This document shows positions 45,076-55,860 of a stretch of 64,000 bases of DNA, piece after piece. The stretch's first letter is position 1, and every line of letters begins with the position of its first letter. A model generated the notes under the pieces. The model was given only the letters and a program-made list of their open reading frames with translations, was not told the origin of the DNA and ran no database searches. The stretch spans positions 1,178,001-1,242,000 of the forward strand of contig JAUKUA010000002.1 in the NCBI GenBank assembly GCA_030549175.1, in the 5' to 3' direction. The translations under genes were made by a program, and so were the position numbers. Source of the DNA: Lasiosphaeris hirsuta (lineage: Eukaryota; Ascomycota; Sordariomycetes; Sordariales; Lasiosphaeriaceae).

Positions 45076-46004
45076 ATGACCCGTTCAGTTCTCCAGGTAA
45101 ACCCAGCATACCTCATGTCTTGTCGTCGCTCCGCTCGTTTGGCGGCGCAGACGCAGCCGTCTTTGGAAGCTAACAATGCGGTAGCTAAACGGTTTGGTCT
45201 CGCTGGCTTGGCCGTCCTCCCGATCCCGAAAGTCAAGGGCATTGCTGCCGCCGTCTCCAAACACGCCAAAGACCGCCTCATCCAGCTCGACCAAGACACT
45301 TTCCAAGATACCCTCATCTACTACGGTACTACCACGGCTCACATCAACGCCATTTGTTCTGCCGATCGAGGCAAACCCTACCCGGGCCGCATCACCTTCT
45401 TTGGCAACGACAGCGGCCTTCTCTTCTTTAGGATCCCGCTGCCAGTTCATGAAACAACCCATCTCTTTCTGTTCAACAACATGATCCTCGATTCCGTCTT
45501 CCAGATGCGCTTAAAGGGTCAAGTCCGGAGTTTAGGCTCATCCGACTACGGCATGGGCACAAAGAAGAAGCAGGGAGACAGCGGTATCCGGCCCAATCCC
45601 CCTCGTAACGCCAGCAACGATTTCCCACCTTGGTCATCGAAGCTGCAGAATCCCTTCAGGTACTTCACATGGACAAGAATTGGTGGTTCGACAACTCGCT
45701 CGGCCAACCTCGAGGCCATGTCAAAATTGTCCTCCTCGTCAAGGTGGAACGTCGAACAAAGCTCATCTTGGTAGGGCAGTGGTATCGTGGCCAGTCTTTG
45801 CCCTCTACCGTTACCATCATGCCACACCCGGATAAGCCGTTTTCTGTTCATGACAGCAGCCATTGGTTAGTAGAGGGTGCCCCCATGAATATTCCTTTTG
45901 AGCATGTGCTTTTACGACCCAAGAAGGGGATCGAGACGGATCTTGTTTTTGATGAAGCACATTTTGCTGAGTTGGCATGCCAGTGCTGGGAGGAAAAGAG
46001 ATAG
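45076..46004 (+). pseudogene. Second member of the 13.3-kb gene family, frameshifted
   Basis: From ATG 45076 the frame runs through blocks FRIPLPVHETTHLFLFN, GSSDYGMGTKKKQGDSG and then, at about 45,625 (cds phrase coding N-D-F), shifts to the frame that carries PTLVIEAAESLQVL, MDKNWWF, HVKIVLLVKV and the C-terminal half ending CQCWEEKR at 46004. One missing base explains the change. The block order (HE..H helix, GDS loop, P.LVIEA..S, D..WW, VKI.LLVK) equals that of the 13,349-14,300 copy, though overall identity is low, so the two are ancient paralogs. The Glu/Asp/Lys arrangement is compatible with a restriction-endonuclease-like core; this is inference. No intron is apparent. Confidence 0.7.
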
Positions 46005-46337
46005 CTGGCGTTGTAGATACTGGTTGTGGGAGCCGGTGATGTATTTAGAAGAGACTGACCTCCGTAATGTCCCAAGTCAGTTGAAGCCTCGTGACCTCCG
46101 TCATCTCTCGCAAGTCAGTTAAAGACTCCGTCGTGGCAGGGCAACATGGCATCGCCCGAGATAGAGTGGGATAATGCGTCACCGGCAGTCAGCGTCCAGA
46201 GGAGCCGACGCAAGAGATCAACTACATGGGCAATGGGACGGCTGCATGAGGTTTCATTGACGTTCTACCGGCTGACCACGATTCTTGAGGCCAAATGCTC
46301 ATACTCCCCCCTCTTCCCTCTAAACCGTTCCCTCATT

Positions 46338-46413
46338 CAGCTTCCCTTCCCCCATTTAGCTTCCCTTCCCCCATTCATCTTCCCTTCCCCCGTTCAGCTT
46401 CCCTTCTCCATGA
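46338..46413 (+). repeat. 19-bp tandem repeat
   Basis: Four units of CAGCTTCCCTTCCCCCATT with small changes (third and fourth diverged). Pyrimidine-rich; not in a supported gene. Confidence 0.8.
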
Positions 46414-46486
46414 CCTATCCGATCTGTAGGGCTAGGACTGGCAGAGTCAGCAGTGCAATCACAGGTTGGCTTAGCAACCTACCTCT

Positions 46487-46765
46487 CTAGGTTTGGGATC
46501 TGATGCAGGATGCACACGGCTTGGAGATCACAACGTTTGGGACGACGAAAGTCTGCGGCGGAAAGGTGCAGAGGCAAACCATGCGGGTACCCGGAAAGCA
46601 TGTCTCACCACATCTGTGCTGATACTCAAGGACGAGGTGGCCGCAACACGAGTACACGTGGTATATACCACATGAACAGAGGGTGACTGCGGCCAGCTGG
46701 GCTTGCGACCAGCTTACAGTTTCCTGTTGGGTGAGCTGCAGAGGTGGTACCGAGGTCGACGACAT
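46487..46765 (-). CDS. Small Cys-rich protein of a fungal CGH-type family
   Basis: An uninterrupted 92-codon frame from ATG 46765. It contains a Tyr-x-x-x-x-C-C-G-H core (HVYSCCGH) with flanking Cys (TLCSC; QHRCGETC; VCLC; CASC), nine or more Cys in all. I know many short Sordariomycete proteins with a Y.CGH...C...C pattern and terminal C..C, plausibly zinc-binding, of unknown function. There is no signal peptide. It is intact in a region of broken genes. The Cys spacing is the main evidence; length alone would not be convincing. Confidence 0.5.
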   Translation of the reverse strand: MSSTSVPPLQLTQQETVSWSQAQLAAVTLCSCGIYHVYSCCGHLVLEYQHRCGETCFPGTRMVCLCTFPPQTFVVPNVVISKPCASCIRSQT

Positions 46766-47310
46766 TGCGTAGGAGAGAACTTGGACAAGTATTCAAGGCT
46801 TGGGTTTCGAGAGTGCGCGTGTTTGGCGGAGAAAGGTTGGTTGAGTTGGATTTGTGTATTGGAGCTGCTGAGAAGAGGCCACGATGGCAAGTAAAATACT
46901 CAGCACGGCGAATGGCGCAAGCTCGGGCGCGAGCCTGGGCTTGGTGAAGAGCTGATTCATCATAGAAACCTCAGCAGATTCCAAATTTTCGACTTGCTTC
47001 AGCTTTACATTTCCACTGAGCTCAACCTGGTTTGATGGGTGACTGGGGTTGCAATCTTCTGATTCCTGACCGACTCTGACCTATGACAAATGTAATATCA
47101 CGGAAAATGATCACCGCCCTTTGTTCACAGTTCGCTAGTGGTAAACACCTCAAGCACCAAGAGAAAGACAAGGTACTTTCTTTCTCTCCCCCTGTGTCAG
47201 ACTACTCCCTCTCTCCCTCTCTCTCCCTCTCCCTCTCCCTCTCATCACAGCTTCCCTCTCTCTCTCCCTCCCTTTTCCTATTGCAGATCAATTCCCTTCA
47301 GACCATTACC
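46766..47310. other. Upstream region of kinase gene with CT microsatellite
   Basis: CT-rich simple repeat (CTCTCC/CTCTCT) at about 47,203-47,275, just before the kinase start. Likely 5' UTR/promoter. Confidence 0.5.
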
Positions 47311-48822
47311 ATGGAAGCAGCCGAGCTGCGGTTCACGCAATTTCCCACCGCGTTTTCTCGTCAACCAGATGGACTGCGGTCTGTTTGCTTCCCGATTCAC
47401 GACGGCGACTCAAGGCGCTGGCTGCGACTGAACATTGTGGATGTGGACGATGCAACCCATCAGTTGTGGTCCACGTCACGCTCTTACTCGCCCTGGGCGC
47501 CCATCCACAATGCTTTAGCCGCCATGATTGACAGCGGGCGAGCACCGGACGCTACCGGTGTGGTTATGACGGCAGATGGCACCATCATATCCATATCGTC
47601 AGACGTATCAAAGGACGTCACTCCGGGCACATACTACGCTCCACTCGACGATTACCAGCTGTCCAGCAGCAGCAGCAGCACCACCTCCACCACCACCACC
47701 AAGATTGCCACAATCCCCCGCGACCGTCTCATCGAGCTAGGCCGCCTGGCGCCGTTCACCGACGTTGTCGCTCCCATCTCGTCTCCTTCGGAACGGCTGG
47801 TGTTTAAACACTACGAAGACGGCCAGGTCATGACGGACGTGTGGTACAGCATCCAGATCATGGCTGGTATGCTAGGCCACCCCAACATTATCCCTATCCG
47901 ACACGTGGTTCTTCACGAGCATAGCGGTGGTGTTGTTGGCTTCACCATGCCTTTCCTCGCCGGGGGCAACCTCGAGGCAACAAGGGCGAGCCGGACCTTT
48001 AAGCTCAAGTGGGCCAAGCAGCTTTTCCAGGCCCTCGATGACCTCAACCTCCAGTACGGCATTGATCACCGAGACATCCGGCTCCGTAACCTGATGGTCG
48101 ACCCTGTGACTGACAACCTGGTGATTATCGACCTGGGTATAGCACGAAGGCGTGGGCTGTCAGGCGGCACGTGTGTTCCGCCCACGGCATCGCATCCTCT
48201 GATCTTTCTGCCCTTGCAGTCTCCGAAGCCCACCTTACAGTCTCCAGAGCTCCTGCTCTCACAGCCTCCGGAAAAGCAAGCTGTCGCCACAATCAAGATG
48301 GAAAAAGACGCCGACGTCAACGCCGCCATCATAGCCGTGCATGACCTTGTCACACGCAGCCCGACGGACCGGAGCTGGGAGACGGATTCCAACCTGTGGA
48401 ACGGTGAAGGCATCGACACCATCACTGCAGGTCCGTGGACCGCACACCCGGATGCCCGCCTCGACAGCCCGGCTGAAAGCTACCACGCGGCCCTTGATGA
48501 CTGGCTCCGCCGGCGCCGCGCCGACCCACGGTACCGCCACGGGCTGTCAACGCCCCTCGACTTTCCCAAACACATGCCCATCCCCCGAGGCGACAGTGTC
48601 CGCATGCTGGATTACCAGTGCCCGCTTGACACGGCTGGCTACAAAGCAGTGACCCAAGTGCTTGTAAGCGGCTACGATTTCTTTCGCCGTGATGCCGTGT
48701 GTGCCGGTCGCGCCGTTGTCGATTGGACACGCCCTCTTACCACCACTATGGACCCTGCCCGTATGCTCCTTGCCACGGGCCAGTACACCGAGGGAGTGCC
48801 GGCCTCCAGGGAGACATCTTGA
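47311..48822 (+). CDS. Atypical protein kinase-like protein
   Basis: A single 503-residue exon; ATG 47311 has a good context (ACCATGG). The frame is open to 47083, but that part is simple repeat. The N-terminal 150 residues are an unrecognised domain, followed by a Ser/Thr run (SSSSSSTTSTTTT). The kinase part has a beta-3 Lys in RLVFKHYE, a gatekeeper region with MPFLAGGNLE, the catalytic loop IDHRDIRLRNLMVD (HRD and Asn intact), and IIDLGIAR in place of DFG. No Gly-rich loop or APE motif is visible, and the C-lobe is short. It could retain activity or act as a pseudokinase. It is the only large intact gene in the second accessory island. Confidence 0.8.
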   Translation: MEAAELRFTQFPTAFSRQPDGLRSVCFPIHDGDSRRWLRLNIVDVDDATHQLWSTSRSYSPWAPIHNALAAMIDSGRAPDATGVVMTADGTIISISSDVSKDVTPGTYYAPLDDYQLSSSSSSTTSTTTTKIATIPRDRLIELGRLAPFTDVVAPISSPSERLVFKHYEDGQVMTDVWYSIQIMAGMLGHPNIIPIRHVVLHEHSGGVVGFTMPFLAGGNLEATRASRTFKLKWAKQLFQALDDLNLQYGIDHRDIRLRNLMVDPVTDNLVIIDLGIARRRGLSGGTCVPPTASHPLIFLPLQSPKPTLQSPELLLSQPPEKQAVATIKMEKDADVNAAIIAVHDLVTRSPTDRSWETDSNLWNGEGIDTITAGPWTAHPDARLDSPAESYHAALDDWLRRRRADPRYRHGLSTPLDFPKHMPIPRGDSVRMLDYQCPLDTAGYKAVTQVLVSGYDFFRRDAVCAGRAVVDWTRPLTTTMDPARMLLATGQYTEGVPASRETS

Positions 48823-48959
48823 TGGATTTGCCAGAGGTTTTTAGTTTTAGATAATTGAATGGGTCTTGTTATTGATGTTATTGCACGCGGTGAACATGCC
48901 GGAGGCTCTCACGACTCACTGGCTGCCCTCTCTCCACCATGGGACGTCGCCCGCGTCCC

Positions 48960-50648
48960 GGACAGCTCCGATGACGAATTCAGCGGGGTCGTGCACCGTA
49001 GGGCTCCAAGCCCTGCTCTCACACCCACCCCGGACGCCGTCACGGGGGTGGGATAAAGCGCCAAACCCCACGACGTATGCCTCGTTCGGCGCCGACGGAA
49101 TGACGGCCAGCGTGAACGCCTACGGCGACCTCATGCAATTCGCGCGCTATCTCGGCGCGGGGCGATCCGGCATGTTTTCTGTTGACCACTATGAAACCTC
49201 GGAGCCGTGCTATGTCCGGGACCGGGCAGAGGACCTACAGAACCTGTGCACGGAGCGGAATAAGCGGTCGTATGGGTTGGTCTTGGGCTGGCGCCGGCGC
49301 AACCGCCGAGCTTGCGGTTTGTGCATGACAGGTGGCTGAGGTTCGAGTATGAGGTGGAGGGGGCGGGGGTGGTGGTGCAGTGGATGGTGCGCACGAGGAG
49401 ACCGTGGTTCATCAGGTGAAGGTGGGAAATCTGAGCGAGGGAGAGGAGAGGACGGTGAATTTTGGGTACCACCGCCTCTGCACCTCGGCGAGCTTGTAAG
49501 CCCCGTCTCTTTGCTAGTGATACTCTGGGGATCCGATTCCTTTCCGACATGCGACTGACAGTCGATTTAGCTTTGCCCTTCATTTCCTCCTCGATACTAG
49601 AAAGCGTTTGGCTATGGTCACACCTTCACCCCACATCGATGCTCTTTGCCAGAGGATTGACGCTGTCTGTCGAGGGCACATCGTGTGACTTTCCAAGGTC
49701 TTGGATCAGGCGGAAACAAAGTATTTCAAGGCAAGCTACTGGGTGACAGGCCAAGAGATGGGTCGCTCCGCCGACGAGACATGCACCCCATAGGATGCTT
49801 TGACCGACACGCCTTTCCAGCTCATCAAGATTGCCGAGTTCACGGACACGTACAAAGACAAGGTTAGCCAGAAACTCGCCTAGACCGTCATGGCCAAGGT
49901 CTGTGTGCCATGGGGCACGACTCTGACGGATCAGAGGGTGGACAAGCGTCGTCGATATGCCTGGCCGCATGACCTCGATGAGGGCGTGAACCTCTTCCGC
50001 TTGGACGACCACATCTGGGTTTGGAGGGCGCTGAAATCCCTCGAGGACCTGGATGCGTGGGGTAAGCTGGCATCAGTGACCGGGGATTTCGACGAGACGC
50101 CTGACTTGGCTAAGCAGCTGCGCTCTGTGGAAGTCTAGCGAGAGGTTCTTGGACGCTTCACCACGGTCAACGATGTGTCGCGCCGGAGGATGCTTGCGGT
50201 GACGCGCTCTGCCCGAGAGACCCGTCTCATGTTCCATGCGCGAGATACTGTCTTGTTTTACAGCATGGACTGGGGCTTCCCTTTGAATGATGGCACCCTG
50301 TTTGACGTGTGGGAGGACACCGTCGACGCCCAGTCGCGTCACGACGGCAATCAGGAGACGAGCTGGGACAATGCGATTCGCTACGCCCTGGCCGTTCTGA
50401 TGGGCTCTCGCGGATATCGAATCAATAAGCGCCAGCCCGAGGATCTAGCTACGTCTGCTTTCAAGACGCTGCTGCGGTCGACAGGCCGGAACCCACACAA
50501 CCCAGCGCCAGAGCGCTACCACGTCGTCGATCGCCCACTCCCAGGCCTTTTACAGCACCATCCAAAGCCACAACACCACCAGCCACACCACGACACCAAA
50601 CCACCAGATGGCCCGAAGACCAACCTGGTATGCCAGGGCGGCCAGTAA
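48960..50648 (+). pseudogene. Decayed large fungal protein of unknown function
   Basis: Successive blocks on the plus strand fit one former protein: TTYASFGADGMTASVNAYG and LMQFARYLGAGRSGMF (about 49,070-49,180), RFVHDRWLRFEYEV after a frame change near 49,280, a third frame from about 49,390 (VKVGNLSEGEERTVNFG), then QLIKIAEFTDTYKDKV near 49,830, DQRVDKRRRYAWPHDLDEG near 49,940, and RRMLAVTRSARETRLMFHA near 50,190. In-frame TAG codons lie near 49,792, at 49,881 and at 50,136; the last two fit C-to-T changes at CAG. I recall this as a long multicopy Sordariomycete family of unknown function. It may have been linked to the adjacent kinase. Confidence 0.65.
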
Positions 50649-51551
50649 ACTTTGCGTAATCGCTGAAACTATGAAATGATCTTGTTAGCCGACGTCCTCA
50701 AGCGCGAGATGATGGCATGCGAAAGGGGTTGGAGGTAAGGAAAGTTAGGCAGATGCCGTCAACATCTGTCCAACGTATTCAACGGGGAATTTGGGAACGG
50801 GAACCGATGCTCGTAGTCGGAGAAGAAGGTGGATAATAGGCGATAAACTGAACATACGCCACGAAACATGCGTCGTCGTCTCTTCCGGCATTTTCTCGGG
50901 CGCGGGACGAGACATCTTGCCGATTACTGGTGACATTGTTTCGATATCTGGAGAGGAAAGAAATTGGGGGAACGGACGAGAACACATTTCGACAAGTTTC
51001 GAGTGTCCCGCAGATGCTATCTAGAGAGAGGAAGGAGCTCTTCTCTACCGTCCAGATGACGAGCAGGAGGTCACTGAGGACCTATCGCTCACGGAGGAAA
51101 GTCGCTATACAACCATCGCTCAGGGGGGAGGTTACCTCAAAAACTTGAAGACGCTGTTACCTCCTTCGTAGCTGGCGGTCTCAGGCACGCCATGGACCCG
51201 CAAGCATGCAACGATCGAATCATGAACGCCGCGCAACTTCTGTGAAATGAAATTGATTGAACTTCGCTTGGTCATTCCGATTCTGCCTCGGATCTAATCA
51301 TTGATGGGTGTCATTTCTGTGACGCTACTCTTCCGCTAGATAAGTGAACCGCCATGATTTACCACAATTTGAACAGTGGCTCTAGCCATCCATTATCGAA
51401 CAGGATCGGAACGATTAATACCTACGTACCTGGCTGTCTTTAGCTATATGTTTAAGGTAGGTACTAAGGTACACATCTCGGGTGCTCCCAAACAAGGCGC
51501 CTTATTCTCCTCGATTGTGCACTGTTGAGACTTCCCTCTGTAATATCGAGC
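50649..51551. other. Intergenic / decayed
   Basis: No recognisable gene. AT-rich with GTAGGTAC words near 51,430-51,470. Confidence 0.45.
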
Positions 51552-52599
51552 TCACCAGGCACCTACACAGTCGACATTAATTCTGGCACTGAATGCAACA
51601 ATAGTCACGGCAGCCATAGCATAGACGGTCGCCATCTTAAGTGCCTCGGCCTCCCAGTCCGAGGTGTCGTCTTGGATAATACAGAGGGAGTCGACCCAGA
51701 TGTACTTCCGACCGAGACGGCGAGTAACCCACACGGCTTGCCTGATCGTCATGGGCAAGTCACTGATAGGGGTACCCGCAGTCCTAATATTATATGTCTC
51801 TTTGGTCGTCGTAAGATTCCGCTTCTGTCCAAGCTCTCCCGTGCTGCCCCAGAATAGCTCAAGGCAGTGTAGTGCCCCGCCATGGTGAAGGCATCAAAGC
51901 TGACAAGCTGAACATGGTCTGATCCTTCGGAAATGCTCAATATCCTCTTTGGTCATTTGTTGCCCTCAACTTCATGTCGAGACTGACAATCATGGGTTGG
52001 TGTTGCTCAAGCAGTTTTCCAGTTGCCTCCGAGCAAAAGCCATACCATCCAAAGCTGTGTTCAGCAATTTGACGCGTAGCAGCGTCGATAGATGTTCCTC
52101 CAACTAATAGGCCTTAGTATAATATTATCACACTTGATTGAAATATTTTCTGACCTTTTCTGAGTGAGATGGTGCAGATTTGAAATATGCCGCTATCAAT
52201 TTGCAAATCGGATGGACCTAAGGTTTTGATCGCTATGGGCATGGAGTCCTTATTGGACAGCCAGAGACCTTTCCGATCAACATAATCCACTATAGTTTGA
52301 TAAAGTACCCTACAAAGCGGACATTCCGACGTCTGAGCAATCCGAAGATTCTTAAAAGTGCCCCACGCAGAGGCTAAGAACCCACGCTTGGTGTCCCATT
52401 CGGGCCCAGGTGGAGCGGTGAGCCGGTGACAGGTCTCGCATAGGCCGCCGAGGTCGCGGAATATCGCCCAGGTGGCTCCGTCCTCGGATGGGAAAGCTAG
52501 AAGACGACTCCGCAGCTTCTCGGTGTCCCTAGCAACCCAAGGACCGGAATAGGCTTCCATATTGGGATTGCTGGGCTGCAGGCGGCTGGGTGGGTTCAA
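51552..52599 (-). pseudogene. HET-domain (heterokaryon incompatibility) gene, frameshifted
   Basis: Exon 1 (52599-52155) ends in a phase-1 GTCAGA donor, and exon 2 starts at 52103 (51-nt intron). The N terminus has a Cys-rich module (LCETCHRL, then ECPLCRVLY). Exon 2 loses frame near 51,945, regains it for HYTALSY, and shifts again near 51,862 at the point where HET proteins have a W-G pair. The remainder includes LPMTIRQAVWVTRR and YIWVDSLCIIQDD, followed by DW, hallmark HET motifs, and the frame stops at 51552. HET domains are related in fold to TIR domains and trigger cell death on non-self fusion. The C-terminal part of a usual HET protein is missing. Confidence 0.82.
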
Positions 52600-52881
52600 A
52601 TTAACTCACAAGCCGCCATCGCCACCAAACCCGAGCACCATGGGACGATCCAACACTACAGCCGGGTAGGGGTTGATTTGTATGAAGGAGGGCAGCAGTG
52701 GCACTTGCCCATGGAGACCAAGGGTAATAAATACTGTGTAACGAGATATTCTCAATTTAGGTGCCTAATTAGTAAAGTAATACGATAATCTCAGGCTGCA
52801 GCTACTTTTACTTTGCTTTATTTTCTCCTTGTGCAGCAGGTATAAACAAAAGGAAGCAAAAGAGAGAGAAACCAGCGGCCC

Positions 52882-53690
52882 CGTCACATCACATCACCGC
52901 GGCTATCCAGCCAGTCCTGCCGCGTCTTCACCCACGTAGCATGCTCCTTCTTAACACTATTAAACAAGCCCACCTTCTAGTCAGCCTCCACCCGCTTGAC
53001 CAGCACACACGACTTGGGCGTGCCGCCGCGGTACAGCCCCGTGTTGCGGGAAAAGTTACACGCGACGCGGCACTCGGGCCGGCACCGACAGCCGGCCCAG
53101 TTCCCAAAGGCCTTAAGCACCTCGCGCCGCTCGGAGACGAGGCTCGCGACGTCCCCGCCGCCACCGCCACCGCTGTACGGCGCCTACTGCTCCACGTACA
53201 GCATGTACAGCGTCGCCATGACGAAGCCCTTGGGGTGGCGCGACGTGCCGACGGCTACCGCCACGGGCCGCTGCCGGAACAGGCGTAGCCACGTTTCCTT
53301 GATACTATTACGTACCGGCTAAGAGGAGGGGTTAAACTGGCCGATAAAGCTAGAGTCTACCGAGCTCTAGTGTTAGTACGAGGGACATGGTGGAGATACG
53401 TCTCTTAGGAAGTACCTACAAGGTGCCGAGAGGGGAAGCCGACTTATAAGAGACGGTGCCCTTGTCGTCCTTACCGTGACAGCTGTCGTAAGTCTTTTCG
53501 TAGATCTCATAGGTGTCCAACGTTAGGTACTACCAATACTCCTGACTCGGAGACATGTAGTCATAGGTACCATTTAAGCTGTCGAAAAGGCATTACTACA
53601 GGGATAAATTAAGGGGTTAATTGCTGAAGTAGAAGAGGTCTCGGCCGGGGAGGAAATACCGGCGTACTTCCACATACCTTGTAGAGGTAA
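52882..53690 (-). pseudogene. Decayed reading frame downstream of the SERAC1-like gene
   Basis: The minus strand still reads protein-like, in mostly one frame, from about 53,660 to TGA at 52882-52884: YDYMSPSQEYW, YEIYEKTYDSCHGKDDKG, SIKETWLRLFRQRPVAVAV, HPKGFVMATLYMLYVEQ, LKAFGNWAGCRCRPECRV. It is broken by about eight TAG/TAA codons (for example within EQ-stop-APYSG near 53,188 and EAD-stop-KVGL near 52,980) and a frame change near 53,430. I do not recognise the family. It may be the C-terminal part of the SERAC1-like gene or a separate neighbour. Confidence 0.5.
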
Positions 53691-55094
53691 TAGAGGACTA
53701 TATGGTACTTGTTACTATAGTTTATAAACTTAACTAGGTCCGGGTGTGTTCGTTCGATTAGAAAAGTATGATCTTTCTAGAGCCGATGAGGTAGACAGTT
53801 AATAGCAGAAGGGCAGGTAACGATATATCGGAAAGTACCATTTATCTTCTATTACATATTGGACAGGTCTTACCACGGCATCAACTAGTACCGCCGTCTC
53901 TAAAACCTATGGTACCGTTAGCTTACTAGCTTCAGCGCTAGTAATTTTAACATCTCATAGAAGTAGTATATATTTAATATTAGCCAGTTCTTAGTTACTT
54001 TATTAAACCGCATTTACTACGCCTCTAGGTTATTTAGGTTCTTCTTATCCAACGATTCTAGAAGATTACGGTTTAACTAATCCTTAACCAGAGGGATAAG
54101 CTGTTCGATGTCCATGCCGTAATTAAAGACTCCGAAGAAAAGGATACTCGAGATGAACTCTAAAGGATTTAACAACTAGACGTTCTTATACATCCAGCTC
54201 AATACCTCCTTAATTAAAAGACCACCGAGGCTATGCCCGATGAAGACGAGGCGCCGTCTAAGTTATCACCCCGGCCCGGGAGTTGAGAGCTGGCATAGAC
54301 TACTTAGTAGCGATTTACTAAAATCTTCTAGCTAAGTAAAACTAGCGCTGCCCTATAGCTTGCTATCATAGCCGTAGATCATCACTCGGGCAAATGCTAT
54401 ATCACGAGGTAAACTATCGCCAAGCTACATGTGGCCAGACTTCTTATGGACAAATAATCCGAATACATAGCTCCCTAAGCCAGAGACGGCGAGGATATCT
54501 ACAATATGTTTTTCATCCGGAGGCGGCGCCGAGAGGACCGTAATTCCGTTAAAGTGTCGATCAATGGCAATATTGTCCTTCGAGTTGGGGGACGCTCCAT
54601 CTCGCGCGCTTCCCAGCAGGGGATAATGGCCGGTTCGCTAGGCCCGAGTTGGCCAGCAACGTGGGCAGGCGGCCGAAGCAGACTGTCACGACCTGGAAGG
54701 CCTCATATCTGATGTCGGGAGCAAGTGTGTCGACTTGAACATCGCTCCGCTCGCCGCTCGAGGTTTGTAGAGCTAGGTGCCAATAGAGAAGATCGGTCAG
54801 GCTCTGTTTACTAAAGTGCGCCGGTCCTGAAACGCCGCGGACTCGCCATCTCTGACGGTTGGGAGTGATGTTCGCATCTCCCCTGGAGTTGGCGTGATCC
54901 GTGGCCATTTCCTACCTGCTATTAGGCCGAGTTTCGATGTGTGGAATTGCGGTTACTGGCATTTGAAACCGACAAGATCTGCAGTCGTTTTCTGGGAATT
55001 TGTGCCCGATCAGGCCATGGGGAGGTTGGGCTTCTCCTATCACGAGAGCCTGAGGCGTCTCCATTGAGCTAATCACTGCTGAAGAAGGCGTCAA
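53691..55094 (-). pseudogene. SERAC1/LipA-like alpha/beta hydrolase (NLR-effector type), heavily decayed
   Basis: From about 55,094 the minus strand reads an N-terminal module (RWRVRGV, then TLAPDIRYEAFQVVTV) typical of these proteins. It is followed by the hydrolase domain: DILAVSGLGSYVFG, SLPRDIAFARVMIYGYDSK, RRRLVFIGHSLGGLLIKE (nucleophile Ser in GHSLGG), FFGVFNYGMDIEQLIPLV and ERTHPDLVKF. In-frame TAG/TAA codons include 54,912-54,914, 54,425-54,427 (in the family's HMWLGD position, so TGG to TAG), one after YDSKL (fits CAG to TAG) and others downstream. A TGA/TAA pair follows the GPG loop. Sequence from 53,700 to 54,500 is distinctly AT-rich. The domain is found alone or as the N-terminal effector of fungal NLRs. 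Confidence 0.78.
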
Positions 55095-55860
55095 CTCTAA
55101 CCCTTGTTTGTTCGATGGGGCGTGACACCCTCGCTAAGAGATATTAAAGCCCGACAAGGCCTTTGCAGCATGAAAAAGGGCATCTCTATCATTTCTGGGG
55201 GCATTTCAGTATTTAAAATGCCTTTCTGGAATTCTCAAAGGCATACTATTTACCAGTTGGCTCAAAAAGCTTTTCCCACATCCATTACGAGGCACCCCTT
55301 TTCACCACTATTTTAGCTGTCAAGGACCAATCTAAGAAAAACAAACGGCGTTTCAATTTGGACTTGCGGCTTTTGAGAAGGATCGGGATGCTTAGATGTA
55401 GTAACTTGAAGAACGGCTTGTCTCGACCAAAGTTGCCATCCGGGAATTCTGGTGCATTCCTCGATTTTTGAGTTATGCTAACTATACCGTACAGGCTGCT
55501 GCTATGGCCGTTCAAGCTATCCGGTCGAGTGCGAAAGGGTAGCTCTCCATTTTCGGGCCTATCCGTCGTGTGGGGTGGGAAACAACCCTCCAAGCTGTCT
55601 GTGGGATGGGCCGTAGCGATGGTGTCAACAGGCTTCCTTGGTAGATGTCAAACATGAGTTATCCGCCCAGGGGAGATGAGGGATCCAGAAGAACTCCTCA
55701 GGGTCTGCGTTGTCGGAAGCAAAAGCAGAAAAAGGGGGGGGACCGTCGAAACACGTACCTGAGCTACTTCTTTCTGTATATCCGCCTCTGCAGGAGTCAT
55801 GTTTGACGCTGCCGTTTTCCCCAGCGGTCAATGGACGCGTGCTTTTCCTCGGTCTCCCCC
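55095..55860. other. Intergenic, no supported gene
   Basis: Short frames only. A hairpin (GGCATTT/AAATGCC) lies near 55,200-55,225, and a G run near 55,735. Confidence 0.4.
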
